A stretch of DNA of 64,000 nt from JAWKXU01 sp020446465 (GCA_041396845.1 JAWKXU010000002.1:186001-250000), one strand, 5' to 3'; positions 1-9,558 are shown, counted from the first letter of the stretch. Numbers and translations are program-made. The notes: generated by a model not told the origin, from the letters alone.

Positions 1-1
1 A

Positions 2-61
2 GGGGCTGGACACATGGATTTCCTGGGCATCCTGAAGGCCAATGTCCTGATAAAGACCTGA
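2..61 (+). CDS. Possible C-terminal tail of a gene entering from the left edge
   Basis: One reading frame is open from the left edge and stops at TGA 59-61, giving a tail that ends in ILKANVLIKT. It is too short to identify, and chance openness cannot be excluded. Positions 62-243, up to the TonB receptor, hold no gene that I can support. They should contain that receptor's promoter, but I see no clear consensus boxes. Confidence 0.25.
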   Translation, partial: GAGHMDFLGILKANVLIKT

Positions 62-243
62 CCCGCCAATCACCCCGATATGCCAGGCATTACTCATACT
101 CGATTCCGTTGCCATGCTGCGCTAAAGACCCCACGGCTTTAAGGAGCCACCAGTCCTGCGGCAAGGGGACCGCAAAGGCTGGCCAGTAATGTGACCGGGG
201 GAAACAGGGCCTCTGTTCGCAATAAAGGAACGGGGGCAATTTA

Positions 244-3200
244 GTGATCGAGTTTCAGGAAGGCGCAGTCGCGCGCGGGGCCGCGTATGCGCGATCATCA
301 GGCCTATCGCATTTCGGGCAGTTCAATTTCAGGTCAACAAGGGTGAGCCAGGCAGTTCTTGTCACGGCGCTGGCCGTGATGGCCTTGCCCGCAACTGGTC
401 ATGCGCAAGCAGCGCCCGACTCAGACCTGCGCGATAGTTCTGGCGCACAACCCATCATCGTATCGGGCACGCGCATCGCAGCGCCGCAATCCGCACTGCC
501 ATATCCCGTCACTGCCATTGACGCGGAGGTCATCCGCAACAGCGGCGAGACAAACCTTACGGACATCCTTGCCGACTATCCCGCGCTCACCAGTTCCTAC
601 ACGTCCGAAGATGGAGCGGGGTCCATCGCCGGGCTGGGCGGCGTTGGCCTGAACCTGCTCAACCTGCGTAATCTTGGCACCCAGCGCACGCTGGTTCTGG
701 TGGACGGGAAGCGGCACGTTGCATCCGTTCCGGGGTCCAGTTCGGTGGACATTAACACGATCTCTGTGGATCTGGTGGAACGCGTCGATATCGTCACCGG
801 CGGCACATCAGCCATTTATGGCGCGGACGCGGTGGCAGGTGTTGTCAATTTTGTGATGCGGCGCGATTTTGAAGGGCTGCGCGCCCGCGCACAAGGCGGC
901 GTTTCCACCCATGGCGATGCGCAAAGCTATATTGCATCGCTGACGGCAGGAACAAACTTTGCCGATGATCGTGGCAACCTGGCCGGAAGTTTCGAATATG
1001 GACGGGAAGACAGCCTGCTGCTGTCTGATCGCGCGGCCTTTCGCACCGACAGCTTCGCCAGTTTCTTTGCCAATCCCGCCGATGGCAGCGGCGCGGCGGA
1101 CGATCCTGCGATCCCGGACAACATCCCGTTCAGCAACTTGCGCTATGCAACCTCCAGCCCGATCAGCGCGATTGATCTCAATTTCGATTTCCGGCCCGAT
1201 ATGCTGGGTGACGGCACCCCGTTCGACCGGGGCGTTCCGGCAGGTTCCGCCTTTACCAGCGGTGGCAGCGGCACCCCGTTGGCAGACTATATCGGTGACA
1301 TCGCACCGCAAGTCGATCGCTATATCGGGAACCTCAACCTGACATATACCCTGGGTGACGGCCTGACTTTCAGTGCTCAGGGCAAATATGCGCGCGTGGA
1401 CAGCCGTTCGCTCAGCCAGCCGACTTATGACGGTTTCATCACTGTCAGCACAGGCAATCCCTTCGTTCCTGCCGGATTGCAAAGCCCGCTTGCCAATGGT
1501 TACGCCACGCTGGGCACGGTCATGATTACCGGGCGCGACAATTTCGACCTTGGCCGCCGCGCGCAAGCCAACCGGCGTGAAACATGGCGCGGCGCGCTGG
1601 GGCTGGAATGGGACATCAGCCCCGACGTCAGCTTTGCAGCAAACTATGTCTATGGGCGCTCCAGAATTGTGACGCGCCAGCAGAACACCCGCTACAATGA
1701 CCGTTTCTTCGCTGCGCTCGATGCAGTGGACCAGGGCCAGTTCCTTACCGGCACGCCCAACGGCAATGTGGTTTGCCGATCAGACCTGTTCGGCACGGCG
1801 CTTGTTTCAAGCCAGTTCCTGACAGGCGCATTCAACTTCGCACAGCATCCAGCCCTCTCCTTCACGCCGGGGCCGAACAGCGGCTGCGTCCCCATCAACC
1901 CTTTCGTCAATGGGCAAAGCGCGGCCGCAGTGGACTGGATCATGACCGACACGACGGACCGCAGCACCATCACCCAGCATGTCGCCAGCGCCACACTTTC
2001 AGGCAACCTTGGTGAAAATCTGGCGCTATGGGGCGGGCCAGTGCGCTTTGCCGCAGGCGCGGAATACCGCAAGGAAAAGAGTGCCAGCACGCCCGACCCG
2101 CTCAATGCCACAGGGCTGACATTCGCCAACAGGCTGTTGCCATCTGGCGGTTCGTTTGACGTGTTTGAAGGTTTTGCCGAACTGCGCGTGCCTGTCATCG
2201 TTGACCATCCAGGCTTTCACGATCTGACAGTGAGCGGTGCCTTGCGCGTTTCCGACTATTCAACAATCGGCACGAACTGGACCTTCCAGACCGGGCTGAC
2301 TTATGCACCGATCCCCGATCTTCGTTTTCGCGGCACATATGCACAAGCTGTCCGCTCACCCAATATCGACGAACTTTTCGCTCCGTCGAATGCTTCTTTT
2401 GCAGTGGTGCAAGACCCCTGCGCCATCAGCGCCATCGGCAGCGGTTCGCCATTCCGCGCGGCCAACTGCGCTACCCTGCTGGGCGAACTTGGCCTGAGCG
2501 AGAGCCAGATCGCCAGCTTCAATCCCCCTTCGGGAACCAACGTGCCCGGCCTCAACCGGGGTAACGCAAACCTGGATGAAGAAAAGGCGCGCACACTGAC
2601 CGTGGGCGTCGTGCTGCAACCGCAGGATTTGCCCGGCCTCCTGTTCAGCGCCGATTTTTACGATGTGCGGATCAGGAGGGCAGTCAACCGGCCCGGCGCA
2701 TCCACAATCGCCGCGCTATGCGTCGATGCCGAAACGCTGAACAACCCTTATTGCGACGCGATAACCCGTGCGCCCGAAGGAACGACATTCGATCCCGCAC
2801 GCGCCGGAAGTATCACGAGCTTTGTGCTTTTCCCGTCCAATGTCTCGACCTTTCGCACCAAAGGTATCGACTTTGCGCTGCGCTATACCTTGCCAACACA
2901 AAACGTGGGCAGTTTTGCTTTCAACCTTGTCGGTAATTACCTCGACACGCTGGTAACGCAGGCAACACCGTCAAGCGATCCGGTCCGTCTGGATGGCGTA
3001 ATCGGCGCTCCCCAATGGCAGGCAACGGCTGACCTTGTGTGGAATTACGACGCTTTTACAGTCAATTACGGAATCAATTTCTTCAGCAAGACCCGCCGCT
3101 ATACGCAAGCAATCACTCGCGTGAACCCGGATATAGTCGCGCCGCAATATCGCAAAATCGACGCACGTTTTACGCATGACCTGCAACTGCGCTGGACCAC

Positions 3201-3342
3201 CCGGCGCGGCATCGGCTTTTATACTGGCGTGAACAACATGTTCGACCAGAAGCCCGACCTTGGCCTCACCTCCTACCCTGTCAGCCCGGTCGGCCGGTTC
3301 TTCTATGCCGGTATCCGCCTCGACACTGCCAACCTGTTCTGA
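244..3342 (+). CDS. TonB-dependent outer-membrane receptor
   Basis: Outer-membrane active transporter energised by TonB; substrate unknown. After a long N-terminal extension comes a signal peptide ending near GHAQA, then a TonB-box-like stretch (PIIVSGTRI) and a plug domain with the typical LRNLGTQRTLVLVDG and GADAVAGVVNF motifs. A 22-strand-type barrel follows, and the protein ends in an aromatic residue (NLF). At 1032 residues it has the normal length for the large sphingomonad receptors. The assigned GTG at 244 has a G-rich ribosome site about 7 bases upstream. An in-frame GTG at 343 would give a more conventional signal peptide. No partner genes lie next to it. It converges on clpB across a strong hairpin. 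Confidence 0.9.
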   Translation: MIEFQEGAVARGAAYARSSGLSHFGQFNFRSTRVSQAVLVTALAVMALPATGHAQAAPDSDLRDSSGAQPIIVSGTRIAAPQSALPYPVTAIDAEVIRNSGETNLTDILADYPALTSSYTSEDGAGSIAGLGGVGLNLLNLRNLGTQRTLVLVDGKRHVASVPGSSSVDINTISVDLVERVDIVTGGTSAIYGADAVAGVVNFVMRRDFEGLRARAQGGVSTHGDAQSYIASLTAGTNFADDRGNLAGSFEYGREDSLLLSDRAAFRTDSFASFFANPADGSGAADDPAIPDNIPFSNLRYATSSPISAIDLNFDFRPDMLGDGTPFDRGVPAGSAFTSGGSGTPLADYIGDIAPQVDRYIGNLNLTYTLGDGLTFSAQGKYARVDSRSLSQPTYDGFITVSTGNPFVPAGLQSPLANGYATLGTVMITGRDNFDLGRRAQANRRETWRGALGLEWDISPDVSFAANYVYGRSRIVTRQQNTRYNDRFFAALDAVDQGQFLTGTPNGNVVCRSDLFGTALVSSQFLTGAFNFAQHPALSFTPGPNSGCVPINPFVNGQSAAAVDWIMTDTTDRSTITQHVASATLSGNLGENLALWGGPVRFAAGAEYRKEKSASTPDPLNATGLTFANRLLPSGGSFDVFEGFAELRVPVIVDHPGFHDLTVSGALRVSDYSTIGTNWTFQTGLTYAPIPDLRFRGTYAQAVRSPNIDELFAPSNASFAVVQDPCAISAIGSGSPFRAANCATLLGELGLSESQIASFNPPSGTNVPGLNRGNANLDEEKARTLTVGVVLQPQDLPGLLFSADFYDVRIRRAVNRPGASTIAALCVDAETLNNPYCDAITRAPEGTTFDPARAGSITSFVLFPSNVSTFRTKGIDFALRYTLPTQNVGSFAFNLVGNYLDTLVTQATPSSDPVRLDGVIGAPQWQATADLVWNYDAFTVNYGINFFSKTRRYTQAITRVNPDIVAPQYRKIDARFTHDLQLRWTTRRGIGFYTGVNNMFDQKPDLGLTSYPVSPVGRFFYAGIRLDTANLF

Positions 3343-3410
3343 CGGTCAGATCGTTCTCATGGCAAAAGGGCGGGCCTTATATCGAGGTTCGCTATCGCGA
3401 ACCCATGCTC

Positions 3411-3482
3411 CTCCCGCCCCGCCTCCCGGCCACCATAACCTATTGGCATCATTGGTGGCCGGGTGGGGAGGCGGGGCGGGAG
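3411..3482. terminator. Large GC-rich hairpin between convergent genes
   Basis: The left arm 3411-3435 pairs base for base with the right arm 3453-3482, except for a 5-base bulge on the right side. The loop is 17 bases. It lies between the ends of the TonB receptor and clpB, so it could terminate both transcripts. There is no clean T-tract, and the arm length is unusual for an intrinsic terminator. The rest of 3343-3553 holds nothing that I recognise. Confidence 0.5.
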
Positions 3483-3553
3483 GTATGCACAAGGCTCAAC
3501 GAGCCGTCGTATTACACTGGACCGCCCTTTCAGGTCAGCTTGGCTGGCGACGT

Positions 3554-6133
3554 TTACGATACAGCCATTGAAAGCTGCCCGTCGCCTTCGTCGATCTTCA
3601 CCGTGCTGCCATCGGGGATTTCACCCGCCAGCAGCTTTTCAGCCAGAGGATCCTGCAAATACCGCTGAACTGCACGCTTCAGCGGGCGCGCCCCATAGAC
3701 GGGGTCATATCCGACGCGTCCCAGCCAACGCTTCGCTGCATCGGTGAGGTCGAGCGTGATCTTGCGATCCTTCAGCAGTTTCTGCACACGACCAACCTGG
3801 ATTTCCACGATTGGCCCCATGTGTTCCTGCCCCAGCCTGTGGAACAGGATGATCTCGTCCAGCCGGTTAAGGAATTCAGGGCGGAAATGCCCGCGCACGA
3901 CTTCCATGACTTGCGGTTCGACACTCTCGACATCCTGCCCTTCGGCCATGTTGGCCAGAAACTGACTGCCAAGATTGCTGGTGAGGATGATGAGCGTGTT
4001 GGAAAAGTCCACCACCCGGCCCTGCCCGTCCGTCAGGCGGCCATCGTCGAGCACTTGCAGCAGCACGTTGAACACATCGGCATGAGCCTTCTCGACCTCG
4101 TCGAACAGCACCACCTGATACGGCCTGCGCCGCACTGCCTCTGTCAGCACACCGCCTTCCTCATAGCCGACATAGCCCGGAGGCGCGCCGATCAGGCGGG
4201 CAACCGCGTGCTTTTCCATGAACTCGCTCATGTCGATGCGGACCATGGCCTGGTCGTCGTCGAACAGAAACTCGGCCAGCGCCTTGGTCAGCTCGGTCTT
4301 GCCGACGCCGGTGGGGCCAAGGAACAGGAAACTGCCCAGCGGCCTGTTGGGGTCTTGCAAACCGGCGCGGGCACGACGCACGGCCTTGGACACAGCCACG
4401 ACAGCCTGTTCCTGCCCGATCACGCGCTTGCCGATGACCTCTTCCATCTTCAGCAGTTTTTCGCGCTCGCCTTCCATCATCTTGTCGACCGGCACTCCAG
4501 TCCAGCGGCTGACGATCGAGGCGATGTCGTCCTCGGTCACTTCCTCACGCAGCAGGGCGTTTTCACTTTCGCCCTGCGCTTCGGCCAGCCGCTTTTCCAG
4601 TTCGGGAATACGCCCGTAAGACAGCTCACCCGCCTTGCCGAGGTCACCTGCGCGTTGCGCCTGCTCCAACTCTATCCGGGCGTGGTCCAGTTCTTCCTTG
4701 ATCCGGCTTTCGTTCGCAATCTTGTCACGCTCATTCTGCCAGCGCGTCGTCAATTCGCTTGATTGCTGTTCGAGATTCGCCAGCTCTTCCCGCAAGGCGG
4801 CAAGACGATCTTTCGATGCCTGGTCCGTTTCCTTGGCGAGCGCCGATTCCTCTATCTTGAGCTGGATAATCCGCCGGTCCAGCCCTTCGATTTCTTCCGG
4901 CTTGCTTTCCACTTCCATGCGGATGCGGCTGGCGGCCTCGTCCATAAGGTCGATCGCCTTGTCCGGCAGGAAACGGTCGGAAATATAGCGGTTGGAAAGC
5001 GTCGCCGCCGCCACAATCGCGCCATCAGTAATCCGAACGCCGTGGTGCAGTTCATACTTTTCCTTAAGGCCGCGCAGGATCGAAATCGTGTCTTCCACGC
5101 TTGGTTCGCCCACAAACACAGGCTGGAACCGCCGCTGGAGGGCCGCGTCCTTTTCGACATACTTCTGGTATTCATCCAGCGTCGTCGCGCCGATGCAGTG
5201 CAGCTCACCGCGCGCCAGTGCAGGCTTCAACAGGTTGCCTGCATCCATTGATCCTTCTGAAGCGCCCGCCCCGATCAGGGTGTGCATTTCGTCGATGAAC
5301 AGGATGATGTCGCCTTCTGCGCCCTTCACTTCGTCGAGCACGGCCTTCAGCCGTTCTTCAAACTCGCCGCGATATTTCGCACCGGCGATCAACGCCCCCA
5401 TGTCGAGCGCCATCAAGCGTCGGTCCTTCAGCGAATCCGGCACGTCGCCATTGGCGATCCGCAGGGCAAGACCTTCTGCAATGGCAGTCTTGCCGACGCC
5501 GGGGTCGCCAATCAGAACGGGATTGTTTTTCGTGCGGCGGGCGAGAATCTGCACGGTGCGGCGGATTTCTTCGTCGCGCCCGATCACCGGGTCCAGCTTG
5601 CCATCGCGTGCCGCCTGCGTCAGATCACGCGCGTATTTGTCGAGCGCTTCGTAGCTTTCCTCTGCACCGGCGCTATGCGCAGCACGCCCGCCCGTAACGG
5701 ACTGGATTGCTTCTTCCAACGCGCCGATTTCAACATTGGCGGCTTTCAACGCCTTGCCCGCAGGCGTCGTGGTAGCAAGCGTCAGCGCCTGCAAAATCCG
5801 CTGGACAGGAACGAAGCTGTCCCCCGCCTTGGTCGCCAGGCTTTCCGCCTGATCAAGCACGCGCACACAATCATTATCAAGGCCCGGCGTCTGCTGCGCC
5901 CCGCCGCCAGAAACGGCAGGCACTTTGGCGAGCGCCGCATCGACTTCCTGCATGGCGAACTGCGGATTGCTGCCTGCGCGCGAAATCAACTGCGCGGCCA
6001 TGCCTTCGGAATCCTCCAGCAGGGCTTTCAACAGGTGTTCCGGCGAAATCCGCTGATGGTTCATGCGGATCGCAACTGTTTGTGCAGACTGGATAAAACC
6101 TTTGGCGCGGTCAGTAAATTTTTCGAGATTCAT
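3554..6133 (-). CDS. clpB: ATP-dependent chaperone ClpB
   Basis: Hsp100 disaggregase that works with DnaK/DnaJ to resolubilise heat-aggregated proteins in the cytoplasm. The 859 residues match the family length. The N-domain (residues 1-145) is followed by AAA-1 with Walker A GDPGVGKT near residue 209. The coiled-coil middle domain lies around 400-530, and AAA-2 has GPTGVGKT near 608 and the pore-loop motif GYVGYEEGG. The start is the ATG at 6133, followed by NLEKFTDRAKGFIQ as in other ClpB proteins. A candidate RpoH promoter lies directly upstream, and rpoH itself is in this window at 41.8 kb. Confidence 0.98.
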   Translation of the reverse strand: MNLEKFTDRAKGFIQSAQTVAIRMNHQRISPEHLLKALLEDSEGMAAQLISRAGSNPQFAMQEVDAALAKVPAVSGGGAQQTPGLDNDCVRVLDQAESLATKAGDSFVPVQRILQALTLATTTPAGKALKAANVEIGALEEAIQSVTGGRAAHSAGAEESYEALDKYARDLTQAARDGKLDPVIGRDEEIRRTVQILARRTKNNPVLIGDPGVGKTAIAEGLALRIANGDVPDSLKDRRLMALDMGALIAGAKYRGEFEERLKAVLDEVKGAEGDIILFIDEMHTLIGAGASEGSMDAGNLLKPALARGELHCIGATTLDEYQKYVEKDAALQRRFQPVFVGEPSVEDTISILRGLKEKYELHHGVRITDGAIVAAATLSNRYISDRFLPDKAIDLMDEAASRIRMEVESKPEEIEGLDRRIIQLKIEESALAKETDQASKDRLAALREELANLEQQSSELTTRWQNERDKIANESRIKEELDHARIELEQAQRAGDLGKAGELSYGRIPELEKRLAEAQGESENALLREEVTEDDIASIVSRWTGVPVDKMMEGEREKLLKMEEVIGKRVIGQEQAVVAVSKAVRRARAGLQDPNRPLGSFLFLGPTGVGKTELTKALAEFLFDDDQAMVRIDMSEFMEKHAVARLIGAPPGYVGYEEGGVLTEAVRRRPYQVVLFDEVEKAHADVFNVLLQVLDDGRLTDGQGRVVDFSNTLIILTSNLGSQFLANMAEGQDVESVEPQVMEVVRGHFRPEFLNRLDEIILFHRLGQEHMGPIVEIQVGRVQKLLKDRKITLDLTDAAKRWLGRVGYDPVYGARPLKRAVQRYLQDPLAEKLLAGEIPDGSTVKIDEGDGQLSMAVS

Positions 6134-6162
6134 GAGCTGTCCCTCAACCTTTCATGCGCCCG

Positions 6163-6190
6163 AGATAGTGTTGTATTTTTGCAACACAAG
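6163..6190 (-). promoter_or_regulatory. Candidate RpoH (sigma-32) promoter of clpB
   Basis: Read on the minus strand, CTTG and CTATCT are separated by 18 bases, matching the alphaproteobacterial RpoH pattern (CTTG, 17-18 bases, CYTATNT). The spacer contains the inverted repeat GTGTTG/CAACAC (6168-6173 and 6182-6187). Its position just upstream of clpB supports heat-shock control. Confidence 0.65.
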
Positions 6191-6290
6191 GGGCTCAGCA
6201 GCAATTTTTCCATGCCCGGCTGGCACGGATGTGGGGATCATGTTGCGCGCCTGCAATGGCCGGGATCAACCCCGCACCCTTGCCCGACTT

Positions 6291-6752
6291 TCAGCCGCCC
6301 AGTTGTCCGCGCAATGCCTGATAGGCCGCAACCGCGACTGTGTTTGAAAGGTTGAGCGAGCGGATATGCGCTGACCGCATCGGCAGGCTGACCATGCGAT
6401 CTGCCAGCGGGCCGGTGATGGATGCGGGCAGGCCTTTGGTTTCCTTGCCGAAGACCAGATAGGCATCAGCCGGATATGCCGGCTCGTAAAAGCTGCGCGG
6501 GGCGTATTCCTCAAACAGGAACATCTGATCCGCGCGTGGTTGGCGCGCCGCCATGAAGGCATCCCAGCTTTCAAACTCGGCAAGGTTCACATGCTGCCAG
6601 TAATCAAGGCCGGACCGCTTCAGATGCTTGTCCGTAATCTCGAAACCCAAAGGGTGAATCAGCACCAGTTCAAGGTCGAGCGCAACGCACGTGCGCCCGA
6701 CCGCCCCGGTGTTGTGCGGTATTTCCGGGTGAACGAGAACGATGGAGGTCAG
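6291..6752 (-). CDS. trmL: tRNA (cytidine(34)-2'-O)-methyltransferase
   Basis: SPOUT-family methyltransferase that 2'-O-methylates the wobble base of leucine tRNAs. The frame encodes the expected N-terminus (VHPEIPHNTGAVGRTC), then HPLGFEITDKHLKRSGLDYW, and the C-terminal knot motifs LVFGKETKGLP and SLNLSNTVAVAAY. The first ATG (6665) would delete the conserved PEIPxNTG segment, so translation must start earlier. The only well-placed codon is CTG at 6752-6750, which overlaps the gatB stop as CTGA and has GAAGGA 9 bases upstream. The length of about 153 residues fits the family. It is the last gene of the gat operon, and translational coupling to gatB is likely. Confidence 0.88.
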   Translation of the reverse strand: MTSIVLVHPEIPHNTGAVGRTCVALDLELVLIHPLGFEITDKHLKRSGLDYWQHVNLAEFESWDAFMAARQPRADQMFLFEEYAPRSFYEPAYPADAYLVFGKETKGLPASITGPLADRMVSLPMRSAHIRSLNLSNTVAVAAYQALRGQLGG

Positions 6753-8257
6753 GCCAATTTGTCCTTCAGGATCTGGTTGACCACCGCCGGGTTCGCCTTG
6801 CCCTGCATGGCCTTCATCGTCTGGCCGACGAAGAAGCCGAACAGCTTGTCCTTGCCCCCGCGATATTCAGCCACCTTGTCGGCATTGGCCGCAATAATGC
6901 CATCAATCGCCGCCTCAATCGCGCCAGTATCGCTGACCTGCTTCAGTCCTTCAGCCTCGGCGATCTCTTCTGGATCACGCCCGGTTTTCAGCACGATTTC
7001 AAAGATTTCCTTGGCCTGCCCGCCGCTGATTTCACCAGCCGCCTGCATTTTCAGGATTTTCGCTTGCGAGACCGCCGTAGCGTTGGCCGGGTCTGCCTCA
7101 TCGCCCAGGGCATTCATCACACCGGGCGCAATGGACAGCGACCAGTTGGCGACCTGCGTTGCAATATCCTTTTCACCCTTGCCCAGCGCAGTGGCCGTTT
7201 CAGCCAGCAGCGTTTCAAACCGTGCGAAAGTTTCCACCTCGGCTGTCAGTTCATGGGCGTTATAGTCACTCAGCCCCAGTCCGCCCGTATAGCGCGCGCG
7301 TTTGGCATCGGGCAGTTCCGGCAGGCTGGCACGACATTCATCAAGGAATGCATCGTCCAGTTCCAGCGGGAGCAAGTCCGGATCGGGGAAATAGCGATAA
7401 TCGTGCGCGTCTTCCTTGCTACGCATGGTCCGCGTTGTGCCGGTGCCCGGATCGAACAGGCGCGTTTCCTGATCGACCGTGCCGCCAGCTTCCAGCACAT
7501 CGACCTGCCGGTTGGCTTCGTATTCGATGACCTGCATGACGAAGCGCACGGAATTGACGTTCTTGGTTTCGGTCCGGGTGCCGAACTCTTCCCCGGGGCG
7601 GCGGACAGAAACGTTCACGTCCGCGCGCATGGAGCCTTCCTCCATGTTGCCGTCGCAAGAACCGACATAGCGCAAGATAGTGCGCAGTTTGCGGACATAG
7701 GCCCCCGCCTCCGCCGGTGAACGCATATCAGGGCGGCTGACGATTTCCATCAGCGCCACACCGCTGCGGTTAAGATCAACGTAGCTCATCGTCGGGTGCT
7801 GATCGTGCATCAGCTTGCCCGCGTCCTGCTCCACATGGATGCGCTCAATCCCGATGACCTTGTCTTCCGGGATACCCGCCTTTTCATCGGCTTCGATAGT
7901 CAGCGTGCCTTCACCCACCAGCGGATGATAGAGTTGGCTGATCTGGTAGCCCTGCGGCAAATCTGCATAGAAATAATTCTTGCGGTCGAACCGGCTCCAC
8001 TTGTTGATTTCAGCCTCGATCGCCATGCCAGTGCGCACCGCCTGCCGGATACATTCGCGGTTGGGCACAGGCAACATGCCCGGCATCGCCGCATCGACAA
8101 GGCTGACGTTGCAGTTCGGCTCTGACCCGAAAGCCGTGCTGGCACCGGAAAAGAGCTTTGACCTAGAAGTGACCTGTGCGTGAACTTCAAGGCCGATCAC
8201 GACCTCCCATTCGCCCGTTGCACCCTGGATACGATAGTCAGACACGTTATTCACCAA
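6749..8257 (-). CDS. gatB: Asp/Glu-tRNA(Asn/Gln) amidotransferase subunit B
   Basis: Kinase and tRNA-binding subunit of the GatCAB complex. It transamidates mis-charged Glu-tRNA(Gln) and Asp-tRNA(Asn) using ammonia supplied by GatA. The N-terminal cradle shows VIGLEVHAQV and NCNVSLVDAAMPGMLPVPN. The core has DLPQGYQISQ, LMEIVSRPDMRSP and EGSMRADVNVSVR. The C-terminal YqeY-like tail ends in VNQILKDKLA. The length of about 500 residues is normal. The TTG at 8257 follows the upstream stop with almost no spacer. GTG at 8254 or 8245 are equally plausible starts. Confidence 0.97.
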   Translation of the reverse strand: MVNNVSDYRIQGATGEWEVVIGLEVHAQVTSRSKLFSGASTAFGSEPNCNVSLVDAAMPGMLPVPNRECIRQAVRTGMAIEAEINKWSRFDRKNYFYADLPQGYQISQLYHPLVGEGTLTIEADEKAGIPEDKVIGIERIHVEQDAGKLMHDQHPTMSYVDLNRSGVALMEIVSRPDMRSPAEAGAYVRKLRTILRYVGSCDGNMEEGSMRADVNVSVRRPGEEFGTRTETKNVNSVRFVMQVIEYEANRQVDVLEAGGTVDQETRLFDPGTGTTRTMRSKEDAHDYRYFPDPDLLPLELDDAFLDECRASLPELPDAKRARYTGGLGLSDYNAHELTAEVETFARFETLLAETATALGKGEKDIATQVANWSLSIAPGVMNALGDEADPANATAVSQAKILKMQAAGEISGGQAKEIFEIVLKTGRDPEEIAEAEGLKQVSDTGAIEAAIDGIIAANADKVAEYRGGKDKLFGFFVGQTMKAMQGKANPAVVNQILKDKLA

Positions 8258-8983
8258 TCAGCTGATTTTACCGGAAGTGGAGGCCAACCGCATTGCAAGC
8301 ATTGATTTGGGGAGGCCAGCGAAAAATTCAAAGCGATGCTCTGCATCGGGAAAAAGAAACCGATATTGGCTGCGATCCAGCATAAAGTTCGACATGGCAA
8401 GCCCCATCGCCTGATCGAGAGTGCCATCAGGCTGCGCCCAGCCCGCCTTGATGCGGCGATGCAACTTTGCCCTGAACGACGGCGGAAGCCAGTGGATACA
8501 CGGGACACGATAGAAATGGGGGTCGAACGGAAACCAGAAATAAGGCGTCTGCACATAGTATGACGGCGCCAGCCGCCTGACTTGCCTTGAAAAATCAACG
8601 ATGCGCGACCAGCCGCCGACATGTTCAATCACACTGTTGGAATGGACCACATCGAAACTGTTGTCAGCATGGCCTCCCATGTCACAGGCATCGCCCACGG
8701 CCAACGTGATCGGTGCGCCACTTTGCGAGTCGCGCGTCAGCTCATCGGCGCTGGAATTAATGCAGGTGATGTGGATTGCATTGTCTTCCAGCCAGTCGAG
8801 GCCGACCCGTTCCCAATATGCAACGCCGCCGCCAAGGTCGCATATCCGCAGGATTTGCGCATCGACACGCGGCACCTTCTGAAGAAAATCCCGCAGGACG
8901 GCATCCCGCCGCGTGCGAAACCTGAATGACAGCGAAGCCGGATTGACTGCGTTGGCAAGGTTATTGACCATACCCCGGTTCAC
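8258..8983 (-). CDS. Class I SAM-dependent methyltransferase
   Basis: Putative small-molecule or lipid methyltransferase of the Methyltransf_11 type. Motif I is degenerate (CDLGGGVAYW). Later motifs are VGDACDM and SFDVVHSNSVIEHVGGW, typical of SAM-binding Rossmann folds. A hydrophobic, aromatic C-terminal half (YYVQTPYFWFPFDPHF) suggests a membrane-near or lipid substrate. It sits inside the gat operon between the UPF0114 gene and gatB, directly abutting gatB. The substrate cannot be read from the sequence. Confidence 0.8.
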   Translation of the reverse strand: MNRGMVNNLANAVNPASLSFRFRTRRDAVLRDFLQKVPRVDAQILRICDLGGGVAYWERVGLDWLEDNAIHITCINSSADELTRDSQSGAPITLAVGDACDMGGHADNSFDVVHSNSVIEHVGGWSRIVDFSRQVRRLAPSYYVQTPYFWFPFDPHFYRVPCIHWLPPSFRAKLHRRIKAGWAQPDGTLDQAMGLAMSNFMLDRSQYRFLFPDAEHRFEFFAGLPKSMLAMRLASTSGKIS

Positions 8984-9000
8984 TACCTAACGTCGGGCAA

Positions 9001-9558
9001 TCAATGCCTTTGCTGCGTCATCCGGTCCACCCAGGCGATGCCCATGGCAGAAACGATGAACGCCATGTGGATGATGGTCTGCCACATCACGGCCGATTCG
9101 GTCACTCGCCCGGTGGGCTGCCCGATGGCCCCTGCCTCTATGAACGTGCGCAAGAGGTGGATGGACGAAATGCCGATGATTGCCATCGCCAGTTTCACTT
9201 TCAACACCCCGGCGTTGACGTGGCTCAACCATTCGGGCTGATCGGGATGGCCCTGCAGCCCAAGACGCGAGACGAAGGTTTCATATCCGCCGACGATGAC
9301 CATGACCAAAAGATTGGAAATCATCACCACATCGATCAGGCCCAGCACCACCAGCATGATCTGCTGTTCGCTGAACTCCCACGCATGCAGGACAAGGTGC
9401 GTCAGTTCCTTGAGGAACAGGAACACATAAACGCACTGCGCGACAATCAGGCCGACATAAAGCGGCAGTTGCAGCCAGCGCGAACTGAAAATCAGCAGCG
9501 GCAGCGGCTTCAGCGGGCTTGGCCCCGGCACTGACGGCGTCACGTCGCTCACCACCAC
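9001..9558 (-). CDS. UPF0114 / TIGR00645 family membrane protein
   Basis: Inner-membrane protein of unknown function, related to E. coli YqhA. The 185 residues contain three to four hydrophobic segments: LPLYVGLIVAQCVYVFLF, IMLVVLGLIDVVMISNLLVMV, LAMAIIGISSIHLL, and a final one near the C-terminus. The VMISNLLVMVIVGGYETF region is characteristic. Its start overlaps the gatA end by 10 bases, so it is translated as part of the gat operon. I see no reason in the sequence why it belongs with amidotransferase genes. Confidence 0.85.
   Translation of the reverse strand: MVVSDVTPSVPGPSPLKPLPLLIFSSRWLQLPLYVGLIVAQCVYVFLFLKELTHLVLHAWEFSEQQIMLVVLGLIDVVMISNLLVMVIVGGYETFVSRLGLQGHPDQPEWLSHVNAGVLKVKLAMAIIGISSIHLLRTFIEAGAIGQPTGRVTESAVMWQTIIHMAFIVSAMGIAWVDRMTQQRH

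Noticed and set aside
3821..6355. Long plus-strand reading frames (313 and 357 codons) opposite clpB
   Set aside because: They are antisense shadows of a highly conserved gene in high-GC DNA, with no ribosome sites or family motifs.
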